The notes below the pieces were generated by a model that worked only from the letters and a program-made list of their open reading frames with translations, made no database searches and was not told where the DNA came from. A program made the translations under genes and the position numbers. Below, piece by piece: positions 10,681 to 21,770 of a stretch of DNA of 64,000 nt (position 1 is its first letter; the number at the start of each line of letters is the position of its first letter). The stretch spans positions 16,839,573 through 16,903,572 of the forward strand of contig JACGWO010000011.1 in NCBI GenBank assembly GCA_034509735.1, in the 5' to 3' direction. The stretch comes from Sesamum alatum (taxonomy: Eukaryota > Streptophyta > Magnoliopsida > Lamiales > Pedaliaceae).

Positions 10681-11450
10681 AGAAAACTCCCTCTTCCAAT
10701 GTCCTTTTCTCGCAATTAATACAAACATCATTCAGAACCTCTAACTACCGAACCCTTTTCCTCTTTCCTTTACCCCCGCCCAGTGGTGTAATAGGAGCAC
10801 TCAAAGTGCTGGCAGCGGCTGATATTGTCTGAGCCTTCTTCCTCTTCTTGCGTCCGGCACCCTTGCCTTTCGCTTTAGAGGTCGAAGCCTCCTCACTAGT
10901 ACCGTCGGCACAGATTTTTCAATCGTTGCCTTGTACTGGACCAACATTTTTATCAACTCATGAAGGTCTTTCTCAAGCCCACTCATATTGAGGGGAGGGG
11001 AGAAGAGACTGAAGGATCACGTCGATGTACATCTCTCTTTCGAGATTAGCTTGGAGGTCTTTGAGTTTTTCCACAAGGGATAACATCATCACTCCATGCT
11101 CTTGTACCGACGATCCTTTTATCGTCTTCGCTTCGAAGAATGCCTTCATTGCAGCATATCTAACATGCTGGTCTGGGACCGTATAGACTTGCTATAATCG
11201 AAACATCATCGAGCCAACATCCTCCAGCCTATCATACTACGTCGGCATCTCATTATCAATGGATGCTAGTATGATGCTGCAGACCTTCCAGTTGTCATCA
11301 AGCCTCTTCTTGAACGTCAAACGTTCTTTGGGCGATGACCCTTCCGGCAAGGTCTGAGGAAAAGCCTTATCCAAAATATAAGTCTGGTTCTTTGAAATCT
11401 ACGACCATCTTAAGATTTCACAGCCAGGCGTGGTAATACGTTCCATTAGA
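10680..11450 (-). pseudogene. Copia B gag remnant (UBN2 type)
   Basis: Read on the minus strand from about 11450, this contains a broken gag with segments like VQEHGVMMLSLVEKLKDLQ, YIDVILQSL and GLEKDLHELIKMLVQYKATI (10986 leftward). These are the hallmarks of plant copia gag/UBN2 proteins, which form virus-like particles around element RNA. A zinc-knuckle relic (CINCEK..) follows near 10740-10690. Several stops and frameshifts interrupt it. The same protein is recognisable in element D at 36430-36910, which confirms the reading. Confidence 0.75.
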
Positions 11451-13297
11451 CTTTATTAGTCTCAAGTATAAGGGTTAATAGATTCTTAGACATCAAAAGT
11501 TAAACAAAAAAACATTAAGTAGATTATAACAATATTATGTTCAAGTTAAGACTTGCTCCTTTAGTCATTAGCCCCTCCCACTATTTCTACGAAAGCCCAT
11601 CACTCTCAAATGGGGTTTCGGGAAACCGTTTCCTAGTGAGCTTGGGATCCACAAGTGTAATTCTCATGCCACACTTTTACGATTCACATGGGAAAAGCCT
11701 CGTGGGAGGTATCCAATACCAGTCTCAACCGATGAGATTCCCAAGATATTCTGCCTCACCTCTTCACATAATCCCGAGGACTCCAAGCGAATCATGCTAC
11801 TTGATGTTAGGCCCGGCCCATCAACCAAATCACACCTCAACTGTCGCCCCCCACGACTCGTGAGACAGGAAAACAGTGAGCGTACTCTTCGTTCACAACA
11901 ACGGTGTAGCTTTCCTCTATTCCAAATGTGCCACGACTCGTGAGACCACACTTGGGTAGTGGTAGCTTCCTCACGACATTGCTATGGATGCAAGGCTTGG
12001 ACAGATCAAAACCATTTTGATCCAAGTCCATCATGGACCTAATATTTTAACTTGGTCCAACCAAGTGAGAGTTCGAAATTATAGACCGAGACCTCATCAC
12101 ATTAATATTTTGCATGCATAAATATTCAATAATATAAAGCATTTAAATAAATGCATCGCATGCAAGTAAATCTAGCATACCCCTGTTGGATGATCACGGG
12201 CCCAACCTATGCGACCCACTGAGCCCGCAGTGAGTCTATGGTCTATCTAGGGTGGTCCTACACTATTACAACAAATTAACCCAATATCAAGCCAATGGGC
12301 CTTGTACTCTATTTGTTTCGCCTTGATGTCTCACCTTGGGCCTCCATCCAACGTAGGCCTTCTTTTTGTCCATGGGCTTTCTTTATTATACATAAAATCT
12401 AAAACTTCACCAAAAAATTCCTAACTACTCTCAGTACAAGAGAAATGGAATACATGAGAAATAAAAGGAAAAAGACAAGCCTTAACATCATGAGGTGAAA
12501 GTGGGAGATAATAGTCCCAAAACAAGAGGCACGCAGGCCCCACCCAAGAAGAATTTAAAACCATACACAGGTCCATGGGCTTCGTGATCATCCCTTGTTA
12601 ATCCAATTAGCAAAACACAAATAATTACATATAATATAATCATGCTCCAAATAATACAAATCATGTATTAAATATATGATATCCAATATCATTCCACAAC
12701 ATAATTAAATATAGAAAAATACATGTCAATAATACAATTAAAAATGGATATTAGAAACCTTGTACAACCCATGTACATTTTTTTTTCTTTTTGTTTGGAA
12801 ACCATTTCCAAAAATCTTAGGCAATTTAATTTTAGGAAAAAATAATTCTCAACTAAAATTAAATCAGCCATAAATTAAATATTTTAGAAAAAATATACAG
12901 AATACCAGAAAATCAAATTTTCTGAAAAAACGGCGAAAAAACGGCCCAGCCGTTCGGCTGGCCGCGCGGTCGGCAACGCACGCGCGCACCAGGCGCGCGC
13001 AGCTGCCTCGTGCGGCAGGCTGACTGCCTGCTGCCGACCAGCAGCGGCTGCTGCTACCCCTGTAATTTTTTTTTAATTAAATTATAAAAAACTGAAATAA
13101 ATACCCAGATTTCAGAAAATCCAATTTTCTAAAATCACCCAAATATCCATGATTAATCAACATAATTAATCATGCAAATTTCAACAAAAAATTATGAAAA
13201 TTAAAAGCAATAAACACATGCTTTTAAAGCCGATCTAAACACGTTGAACATGCTTGAACACGTAAAACATGTCATCCATAGCCACATACACCGATCC
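11451..13297 (-). other. 5' leader of copia copy B
   Basis: Non-coding leader between primer site and gag. Notable parts are two near-palindromes CCACGACTCGTGAG (11851 and 11931, 80 bp apart), a GC-rich block with many short dyads (about 12936-13065, surrounded by AT-rich DNA), and a poly-T/A stretch. Frames at 11537-11951 overlap the paired motifs and are not conserved as protein in element D. Confidence 0.6.
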
Positions 13298-13312
13298 GGG
13301 CTCTGATACCAC
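13298..13312 (-). promoter_or_regulatory. tRNA-iMet primer-binding site of copia B
   Basis: GGGCTCTGATACCAC on the plus strand is the reverse complement of GTGGTATCAGAGCCC, the primer site. It abuts the LTR end at 13315 with two extra bases between. Confidence 0.9.
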
Positions 13313-13314
13313 TT

Positions 13315-15504
13315 TGAAGGAAAGCGGATCAGCCCAGGAACGCGGTGGAAGTGTGGTGGAGATTAGAACGTGCGGAATAAAATAATATAAATCGCGTTCA
13401 AGGGGTGTTCCCTTGAACATTCCCGGGCTATCGGTGTATAAACGCATAATATAAACATATATAAAATAAATAAGCGTTCGTGGCTATAGAATAAAGAAGA
13501 AACCGAGAGCATAAATATAAATCGGAATACCTTTCTCGATTTTGTATTTTGATCGGCTACATGCATTTATTCCTCCCGACGTTCGTCCACGCGAGGTCCC
13601 AACATAGAGACTCTCTAATGTAGTCCACACCACACCAGGAGAGATCTCATTTTTCTTGCTAGAAAAAAAACGGATCTAGAGGATGAAATCAAATGAGAGA
13701 TTACTCTATCAAATTAGTGTTCCTTCTTGATCTTACTTTGTCCTTCAATTGATCATATCAATGAAGCAACAAAGAGGATTTTGAGAGTAGAGAGAGTGTA
13801 TGGAGAGTTTTCATCTTTTTCCTAGAAAAAGATGAATAATAAAATTCATCATCAATAGGTGTTAGTATATCATATATATACATAATTAATGTGATTATTG
13901 GAGTATGTCTAGGTTCATCCAAGGATATCTTGATACATCCCAATCAATCACCATTAATTCTTCAATCAAGCCTACCAACTTTTAAGGTATGATCAAATCA
14001 TACTAAAAGGAAGGGCTTGAATGGAGTTGATTTGTCTCTTACCAAAAGAGACAAGTCAACTAACACCTAGCATCCAACATGGCTGATTTTTGCTCCCTCC
14101 AAGGTGGCAATTTTCGGCCATGCTTATTTAGGGAAGAAGTCCAACTTCTTCCTATTCCATAAATGGAATTAACACACCTCTCGGGTCAAAATTTAACGGA
14201 CCGGGTTCTACCATAATCCAATTACGACGAACCCAAAAATAAAATCCAATTTAATTTAATGTCCACTTAAATAATTCCCGTTGATCTTTTAATCCAATTA
14301 AAAGATCCAATATCTCAACTTTCCATATTAATCAATAAATCCTATTTACCGATTAAACGAGGGCCCGATACAATATCGGCCCGTCCATCCAATGGACAAT
14401 CCCTTAAGTAATCCAATTACTTATCATCCTCTGAAATTGACTCCAAGTCAATTCCTTCACCTCTTCGTTGATTTGTGTGTGACCTTTTAGGTTCACACTC
14501 AGCTAGACTTGGGCTCGTGTCCAATAGGAGCCTGTCACCATGGGTGGCCGTCTAGCAACGGTCAATGGCACTAGAGACTAGGTGAATGTTGGCGTGAACA
14601 TTTAGGCACCTATTCCGTACGGGTACGATCCTACTGTCGACCGTCTCTTTGCCTTAGTCTAGGATATGGAATTGGGTGTCGGTTCACATCCTTGACTAGG
14701 CAACTATGCTTCATACCCAAGATGCGTTTACTCTATCGATCGACGTAGGAAACCCTTTCCTACTCAATCAATTGCTATGGCCATAGACTTTAAGAGTCTA
14801 AACCATCTCAGAGTGCATAGGAGACATCACCGTCATGTAGTGACAGGGGACAGATCCTATCTTGGAATCCACTATCCTCACTACATACTCCAACTGCACT
14901 AGACAAGGCTTATAATGACCATCTTACAGAATGATCACCTCTCGCCAGATCCAAGATACAGTCTTCATATGCACGTGATTGCCATGATTCCTCAAGTCCG
15001 AGGACTAATCCCGTACTATTGGAACCGGGAATTCCAGTCATACCGACCAAGCCTCCAAGGCTTCCATATGATGATTCCCGCGAGTCACTTCAGTCAGTCG
15101 ACCACCTTGTCAACTAACCCACTAAAATTGCATAGACGACCTTCGTCTGTTGCCGATGAAACTCGGCACTCACCCAGTGAATGCAATACTTAGTGCAAGT
15201 CTCAATAGGACACTCGATGCCCAGTCTCGAGGTCCTCGACTTGAAATGTTTCAGACCAACCCTCAGAAGTTGGTTTCATAGCCGCCATCCAATGCGCAAC
15301 ACAACTACATGGGTTATCCAATTTTGTCTGTAGGCATTTGTTGCGACGTTGAAACGCCGTTCAACGTTAGTAGTAAGCACAAAAAACACAGTGCTAGTGA
15401 TGAATACTTACTCTACTCATCAGGATAATATTGTATTAATAAAGATTGACGAATAGTTCCCAAAATCGCCAATCTAATTGGCTTTCTGGTCACCTATTCT
15501 AACA
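13315..15504 (-). repeat. 5' LTR of copia B (2190 bp)
   Basis: Reverse-oriented LTR of the same family, starting (plus) TGAAGGAAAGCGG and ending CTATTCTAACA. It contains the conserved block in reverse (about 14534-14585) and the AT-rich TTAATTGGATTAA-type array (about 14220-14420). Its right flank 15505 onward is copy A pol sequence. Confidence 0.85.
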
Positions 15505-16957
15505 GAACGGTCTCTGTTAAGGGAGAAATTGAACCTCGTTAGACTTGGTTCGATCAGGGTTTCACTGGATTACCTTAAACCGTCTAGACATGGACTTGAA
15601 AGGTTGCCAAGTTGAGAAACATGGCATTTTCTAATAGTCATGATCTAGTTAGTTGCCATATAGGTTATGGTTTGGCAAGCCTGCATCCTACGAAGTTCTT
15701 GAGTACATGGCATGGTCCCACATACGTCAAGTAACTAGTGGGAGACAAATTAGACTAGGTGTTTGATTTGTGCAGGTTTAATACAGAATAATGCAAACAT
15801 CATTTGTAATTATATTATTCCACTAACTATATTCCAGTCCTCCTAGGGATAACCAAAATACCTTGGTCACTTGAGAGGCATAGGTTTCTGGGCCTGTCCA
15901 GTCAATTGGATTATCATACAAAAGATACAAGGAGAAGCGATGTTGGACATCGGGTTTGGATCAATGGCTTAGAGCTATTGGATCCGTCATGAAAATTCAA
16001 ACTAGGTTTGAAATTTTGTATAACTGGAATATTCGTTTTGAAGAGTTCATACGGAGTATGACTCGATCAGTAACAAGCTTTAGGGTCAGTGGGAGGATAG
16101 TTTTGCTCCAAGTGTTTAGTGTGTAACGTCTTATTTATTTAGAATGAATTTAAGATGTCAGGAAACACTGGAACACGAGCGTTGTTCACGCAATTCTCCA
16201 TGATAGGAATTGGATTCCTATATACAGGGTTAAGCTGTTCAAGACTCAGTCACGCTAGACTGATGAGAAAGCTTAGATGTTTGACATCCCCTACGTCTTT
16301 GCCTTAGGCAACATGAAAATGTTGTTCGTGCATTGGGCCTGATGTTGTGTATGCTTTGGGCATAACAATAGTTATTGGGCTTGTGCCGAGAACGCAGTAG
16401 ACAGCTGTTGATAATACCTTTAATACCTGAATAAGGATTGAAGAAGTGTTCTTGATGCACATTTTTTGGAGGGTTGATTCTGGAAGGCTATAGCGATACC
16501 AACTTTTAGAATCATGTGAATAATGTTTCGTCTCAAGATGTATGTACATTTGGACTTAATGGTGAGTGTGGTGGCTTGGAAAGGTTTCGAGCGGGATACC
16601 ACGACATGTCATTATGAAAGTCGAATGTATGGCGACTTTGAAAGTCGTTTATGGAAAGTGGTTTGGATTGAAAACCGCATCCATAGGATGGATGTGGTGC
16701 CTAGCACGGCCGAGACAGTAGTTGCCTTGGAGGCAAACAACAAGGCTTTGGCAAAAGCTTTTGGGCTCGAGATCTCATAACAGATCCACGGAAAATTCTT
16801 AGACAACCACCATTTGCAGGCAGCAATGGTAGGAAGCGGTGACACGGTTGGACCGTGTCACTTCGGCAGAGAAATATAGTAAACCCACGAGGCCGAGCCG
16901 GTATCTTAGATTGCTCATGCTCAGAAGGCTCTGAGCAACATGGGTAATTGGCTTTGT
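15505..16957 (+). pseudogene. Copia A pol remnant with RNase H C-terminus
   Basis: Plus-strand remnant that resumes copy A after inverted copy B. At about 16640-16780 it encodes RMDVVPSTAETVVALEANN, followed by a decayed KHILRRYHHLQ-like region, matching the end of copia RNase H (VVPS..P..L.CDNN.A; KHI.RKYH). The protein would degrade the RNA strand of the RNA-DNA hybrid. Upstream sequence (15505-16590) mirrors 8600-9660 of copy B but has no motif I can place. Stops are frequent. Confidence 0.65.
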
Positions 16958-16972
16958 GGTCAAGTGGGAGAT
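16958..16972 (+). promoter_or_regulatory. Polypurine tract of copia A
   Basis: GGTCAAGTGGGAGAT immediately precedes the 3' LTR start TGTTAG. CAAGTGGGAGAT is the typical plant copia plus-strand primer. The same tract stands before the LTR at 41006. Confidence 0.85.
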
Positions 16973-19174
16973 TGTTAGAATAGGTGACCAGAAAGTCAAT
17001 TAGATTGGCTGTTCTTGGAACTATTCGTCGATCTTTATCAAAGTAATATTATACTGATGGATAAAGTAAGTATTCATCACTGGAAAAATGTGTTTGTTGT
17101 GCTTACTACTTCCATTGAATGGCATTTCAATGCCACAGCAAATGCCCACAGACTGATTGGTTAAACCCATTGAGTTGAGCTGCTCATAGGTTGGCGGCTA
17201 TGAAACCAACTCCTTGAGGGTCGGTCTAAAACGTTCCAAGTTCAGCACCTCGAGACTGGGTCTCGAGTGCCCTATAGAGACTTGCACTAAGTATTGCATT
17301 CACTGGGTGAGTGCCGAGTTTCATCGATGCCAGACATATGTCGTCTATGCAATTTTAGTGGGTTAGTTGGCAAGGTAGTCGACTGACTGAACTGACTCGC
17401 GGGAATCGTCATATGGAAGCCTTGGAGGCTTGATCGGTATGAGTGAAATTCTCAGTTCCGATAGTACGGGATTAGTCCTCGGACTTGAGGAATCATGGCA
17501 GTCGCATGCATATGAAGGTTGTATCTTGGATCTGGCGAGAGGTGACCGTGTCTTTGATATGGTCATTATAAGCCTTATCCAGTGCAGTCGGAGTATGTAG
17601 TGAGGAGGTGGATTCCAATAGAGAATCTGTCCCATGTCAGTATTTGACAGCTATGTCTCCTATGCGCTCTGAGATGGTTTCGACTCATTAAGTCTACGGC
17701 CGTAGCGATTGGTCGAGTAGGGAATGGTTCCCTAGGTCGATCAATAGAGTAAACGCGTCTCGAGTTTGTAGTATAGTTGTCTAGTCCAGGATGGAAACTG
17801 ACACCAAATTCCATGCCTTAGACTAAGGCTGGGAGATGGTCGACGGAAGGACTGTACCTGTATGGAATTCGGAGCCTAAATGTTCACGCCAACATTAACC
17901 TAGTCTCTAGTGCCATGGACCGTTGCTAGACGGCCACCCATGGTAACGACATTTCTGATTAATGGTTAATCAGAAGTAATTAATTAAATTGGATTTAATT
18001 AATCAATTGTGTTGGACACAAGCCCACGTCTAGCTGAATGTGAACCTAAAGAGTCACATACAAATCACTATGGAAGTAATGGAATTAATTTGGAATTAAT
18101 TCTGGAAGAAGTGAATTAATTTAATTGGATTAAACTAATTCAAGGAGAATATAAATGATTGGATCATTTATTGAGAAAATCCATTGGATGGATGGCCCAA
18201 GAATTAATTAATTGAATTAATTAATTTTGGGCTTAATACCTTTAAATTAATTGGATTAATTTATTGGATTTCGTTTAATTAATTGATTAGATTAATTAAT
18301 TAGTGTTTGAGCTTATGTTTATTTAATTGGATTAAATAAACTTTTGGATTTCAATAAGGTTTAAAATTAATTGGATTAATTTGAAATCCATGGATCACTT
18401 GATTTAATTGGATTAAATCAAGACCGGTCACAATCGGTCCATGACTTGAAATCAAAGCTCAAAGGTTTGATGCAAGTTTAAGAGGAGTTAAAAGTCCTCC
18501 ATGTAAGCAATGATGTGGCTCCATGTAAGCAATGATGTGGCTTGCCATGATGGCTAGGTGGTCCACATATTGTGCTAACATGGTTGGAGGTTGAGCACAA
18601 GTTGTGCATTAGTGTGTAGGTGGTTTTGGAAACTACCTACAACTACACAACACATGTATACACTTTTCAACTCCCTAACTTGGACTCTCCTCACACAATC
18701 CACGAAATTTCCGGTATTTTTTCTCTATTTTTGAGTTCTCTTTGAATTGGATTCAAGTTGAGAACATGAGAAATACGTATACACTAATCAGTAGTGTAAT
18801 ACGTATTTCATTTCTTCCTTGATCTAGCTTCTTCTACCTAGCAGTAGATCTATATTTACTTTCCTAGTGTGGTGTGGATCATCTTTAGAGGGGTTCTAAT
18901 TTGAATCATAAGGTGAATGGAAAAGGAACGAAAAGGGATTGAAAGCTTGTTGTCGTTCTGCATGTGAAACGAAAAGGTAATGTTACTATTTAAATTATTG
19001 TACCCTTTTTGTTTCTCCTCTAGCCACAAGTTTAAGCATATTTTTCTGTATGTTATTATGCTTTTGAGTACACCGAACGGCCGGGAATTCAAAGGGAACA
19101 CCCCTTTGAAATCGTTTTAAATTTATGTTTATTTTACGCTTCCGCCGCATTCCCGGGTCGTACCGATTCTTTCA
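16973..19174 (+). repeat. 3' LTR of copia A (2202 bp)
   Basis: Starts TGTTAGAATAGGTGACC and ends ACCGATTCTTTCA, followed at once by the target duplication TTACA. Nearly the same as the 5' LTR; the length difference is largely due to a 22-bp tandem duplication at about 18501-18544. Confidence 0.9.
18501..18544 (+). repeat. 22-bp tandem duplication in one LTR
   Basis: The phrase CCATGTAAGCAATGATGTGG plus CT occurs twice in a row here and once in the 5' LTR (about 7403), so it arose after insertion of copia A. Confidence 0.8.
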
Positions 19175-19895
19175 TTACAATCCGCGCTTCAGGCTCCGAT
19201 CAGTACCTAAGGCTCTAATTGACAACGAAAGCATTCCGCCCCGTCCGCTCCTAGTCATAGAGCTAATTCTACTCCTCCGAGGGGCCACGCTGTCTTCGGC
19301 AACTTTGCTAGCGGCAGACGCGAGGAATACGCGGTAACGGCCAAGGGGAAATAGTTGTGACCTGATCAGGAGCAGTATCCACAGCATGGCCCCGAGATGG
19401 TGGTGTCTGGCAGAAATTAGGCAGCTCAGGGGGTCATGGGTCGATCTCATTGGGGCTTGGACGGGTAGGTTCAGATTGGTTCGCCTACGGCAAGCATCGA
19501 GTCCCATGTACCGGAAATGACAGTGCTGAAGGGCGACAGCGTTGGGCAGGCTAATCTGGGGGGTGAAGTTCCTCACCCCGATGGAATGATGCTTACGGAA
19601 CATAATCTGGTTGAAGTGGCCACACCAGGCACAGTTGGGCCTTTGTTGGCGGATGGGGGACTTGTTCCGATCCCGGTCTATTTTTAAGCCTCGGCAATAC
19701 GTGCAGGTCGAGGTCATCGGCGAAGGGGGCAGAGGCGAGCTAGTCATTAGGGATAATGGCCCACAAAGCGGGGTAGATTGGTGGGAGTGATTGAGTGGGG
19801 CGTGCCGGAGGAGCGTGAGGCTAAGCGGCGCCACTTGGTGGATGAAGAATCTGATGTTATATCGGTGGAGGCTGCTATACTGTCCCACCGCTGGC
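19175..19895 (+). pseudogene. LINE ORF1, C-terminal part
   Basis: Continues the ORF1 frame from 5876 once TTACA is counted once: the codons for Leu-Pro-Tyr before the insertion are followed here by an R/S/P-rich tail, as in LINE ORF1 proteins after the zinc knuckle. Stops interrupt it (for example near 19347). The long opposite-strand frame 19175-19888 is a shadow of this region. Confidence 0.55.
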
Positions 19896-19897
19896 CA

Positions 19898-20700
19898 TGA
19901 AACTCATCGCATGGAACTGTCAGGGGTTGGGGTCCCTTGGACAGTTCACTCATTCAGTGAGCTTGTTCGGCTCCATAACCCCACCTTGGTCATCCTCTTC
20001 GAGATCAAGTGCAAGAAGCGTAAGTGTGAGCATCTTAAGGAGAGACTAAATATGTTTAGTGTACATGTGGATTCTGTGGGTAAAAGTGGCGGCCTAGTTC
20101 TATTGTGGCGTAAGGATGTCAATGTTGTCTCACACTCCTACTCGTCGTCTCATGTTGATTTAGGTATTTCTAGAGAGAACGGGACCTTGGACTAGTGTTT
20201 TACAGGCATCTATGGCCATCCCAAAGTAGCACAGAGACCTCAAACGTGCGATTTACTTCGAACCCTCACTAGGACATCAGTTAGGACTTGGTTGTGCGTC
20301 GTGGACTTCAATGAGATCCTCCACCCAAATGAGAAAACGGGCACTCCTCGCCCCAAAAACAGAGGGACGACTTTCACTCATGCATCACCGATGCGAACTG
20401 GTCGACCTCGGGGCCCAAGGGGAGAAGTTTACATGGTGCAATATGCGTAAAGCCCCCCGACACTATCTGTGTTCATCTTGACCATGCATGCGTCTCGTTG
20501 GGTTAGATGGCTCTCTTCTCCTCAGCCTGCGTGGAGACTCAAGCAGCCCGCAGAGCTGATCACTATCCGTTGGTGCTCAACTGATTGGGCACAGAGGAGA
20601 TGGGAGGTCATAAGGCAAAGAGGCTATTTAAATTCGAGGCCATGTGGACTAAGGAGGCTACATGCGAGGAGGTGATTCGGTTGGGATGGAAATGCGACCG
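19898..20700 (+). pseudogene. LINE ORF2, endonuclease domain
   Basis: Begins at ATG 19898 with MKLIAWNCQGLG, the first motif of the EEP/apurinic-type endonuclease of L1 elements (Asn for metal binding). Further along come LVRLHNPTLVILFEIKC (the FLxETK motif with Thr replaced by Ile) and, at about 20549-20583, ADHYPLVLN, the conserved (S/A)DH-P end motif. The frame shifts several times (ORF pieces 19791-20195 and 20469-20675). In an active element it nicks target DNA to prime reverse transcription. Confidence 0.8.
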
Positions 20701-20889
20701 TGGGCTCTCGGTGGGGGGATAGTGTATTAGTGTGCATCTAAAACGTGAGAATGGGACTGATCAGTTGGGAGCGCGCCGGTTTTGGGAGGGTCCGACAATA
20801 GATTACGGAGCTTGAAGAGAAAATTGATAAGCTAGACAAGGGACCGGTCACTACCTACTCGATGCAGCAGCGGTTGGCGACTCGGAGGT

Positions 20890-21770
20890 AGTTGGAGGAG
20901 GTCCTTACGAGGGAAGAAATCATGTGGAAGCAACAGGGAAGGCTAGGTGGCTACAAGAGAGGGATCAGAGTTTTGCTTATTTTCACGCTCGGGCTAGTGC
21001 GCGCCAAGAAGAATTCTATTATCTGGTTGCGCGACAGGGCGGGCCACTGGTGCCCATCAGCGGCGGCGGAGGCAACTATCCTTGAGCACTTTATGAAACA
21101 GTTTCGCAGCACCAACCCGAGGGAAGAAGACATCCGTGAGGCCCTTGAGGGGATCCCGGTGAAAGTTAGTGATGACATGAACACCGCCCTTAACCAACCT
21201 TCCTCGGCTTAGGAGGTGAAGCTTGCCATTTCCCAAATGTATCCATACAAGTCCCCAGGCCTCGATGGTATATCCCCTATTTTCTATCAGAAGTATTGGT
21301 CTATTGTAGGTCCTGAGGTTATCTCATTTGTGCTTGACTTCTTGAGTAACCAGTAGTTCGATCCTAGATTTAATTATACCTATATTGTGCTAATTCCCAA
21401 GTGTCCTAATCCGAAAGATGTTAGTCAGTTTCAACCTATTAGTCTATGCAATATCACTTACAAGATTGCCTCTAAGATGCTCGCTAATAGGCTCAAACCT
21501 TTCTTGAATGACCTCATTTTTTAGTCACATACGGTCTTTATTCCTGGTCGGTTGATTACTGATAATGTTCTTGTAGCCTATTAAATTAATCATTACTTAG
21601 CACATAAGTATTAGGGTACGATTGGCCATGTGGCTCTCAAGCTTGATCTCAACAAGGGTTATGATCGCGTGGAGTGGATATTCCTTGAGAGAGTGTAAAA
21701 AAAAACTAGGTTTTCACCCCCCCTTTACCTCCCTTGTTAGATTATGTGTATCTACCGTTTCCTACTCTAT
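20890..21770 (+). pseudogene. LINE ORF2, reverse transcriptase part 1
   Basis: Includes the connector frame 20892-21212 (NSIIWLRDRAGHW) and the RT fingers/palm from about 21215: [61 protein letters not shown] and HVALKLDLNKGYDRVEW, where the catalytic-Asp motif A appears as LDLNKGYDRVEW. Stops at about 21355, 21522 and 21613 each look like CAG to TAG. Cut at 21770 by a solo LTR and resumes at 23747. Confidence 0.85.

Larger units (their letters stand above)
8366..15504 (-). mobile_element. Ty1/copia copy B, inverted, 3'-truncated
   Basis: On the minus strand this reads LTR (15504-13315), primer site, leader, gag remnant and pol remnant, and stops at 8366 within the RNase H region. The last ~165 bp of its interior and its whole 3' LTR are missing, and so is the corresponding part of host copy A between its leader and about 15505. 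A nested insertion of B into A followed by one deletion across the left junction explains both losses. The LTR end at 15504 is intact (..CTATTCTAACA). Confidence 0.8.
5877..19174 (+). mobile_element. Ty1/copia retrotransposon A (nested)
   Basis: Bounded by two same-orientation LTRs (5877-8052 and 16973-19174) that begin TGTTAG and end TTCA, and flanked by a perfect 5-bp duplication TTACA (5872-5876 and 19175-19179). A tRNA-iMet primer site follows the 5' LTR and a polypurine tract precedes the 3' LTR. RNase H-like coding remnants sit directly before the 3' LTR, which is the copia order (gypsy elements of the chromovirus type have integrase there). Most of the coding region was replaced by inverted copy B (8366-15504). 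Not capable of transposition as it stands. Confidence 0.9.

Noticed and set aside
11537..11951. Overlapping plus and minus frames (108 and 95 codons)
   Set aside because: Fall in the copia leader over the paired CACGACTCGTG motifs; not conserved as protein in element D.
19175..19888. 237-codon open frame on the minus strand
   Set aside because: Opposite-strand shadow of the LINE ORF1 C-terminus and ORF2 start; no motif of its own.
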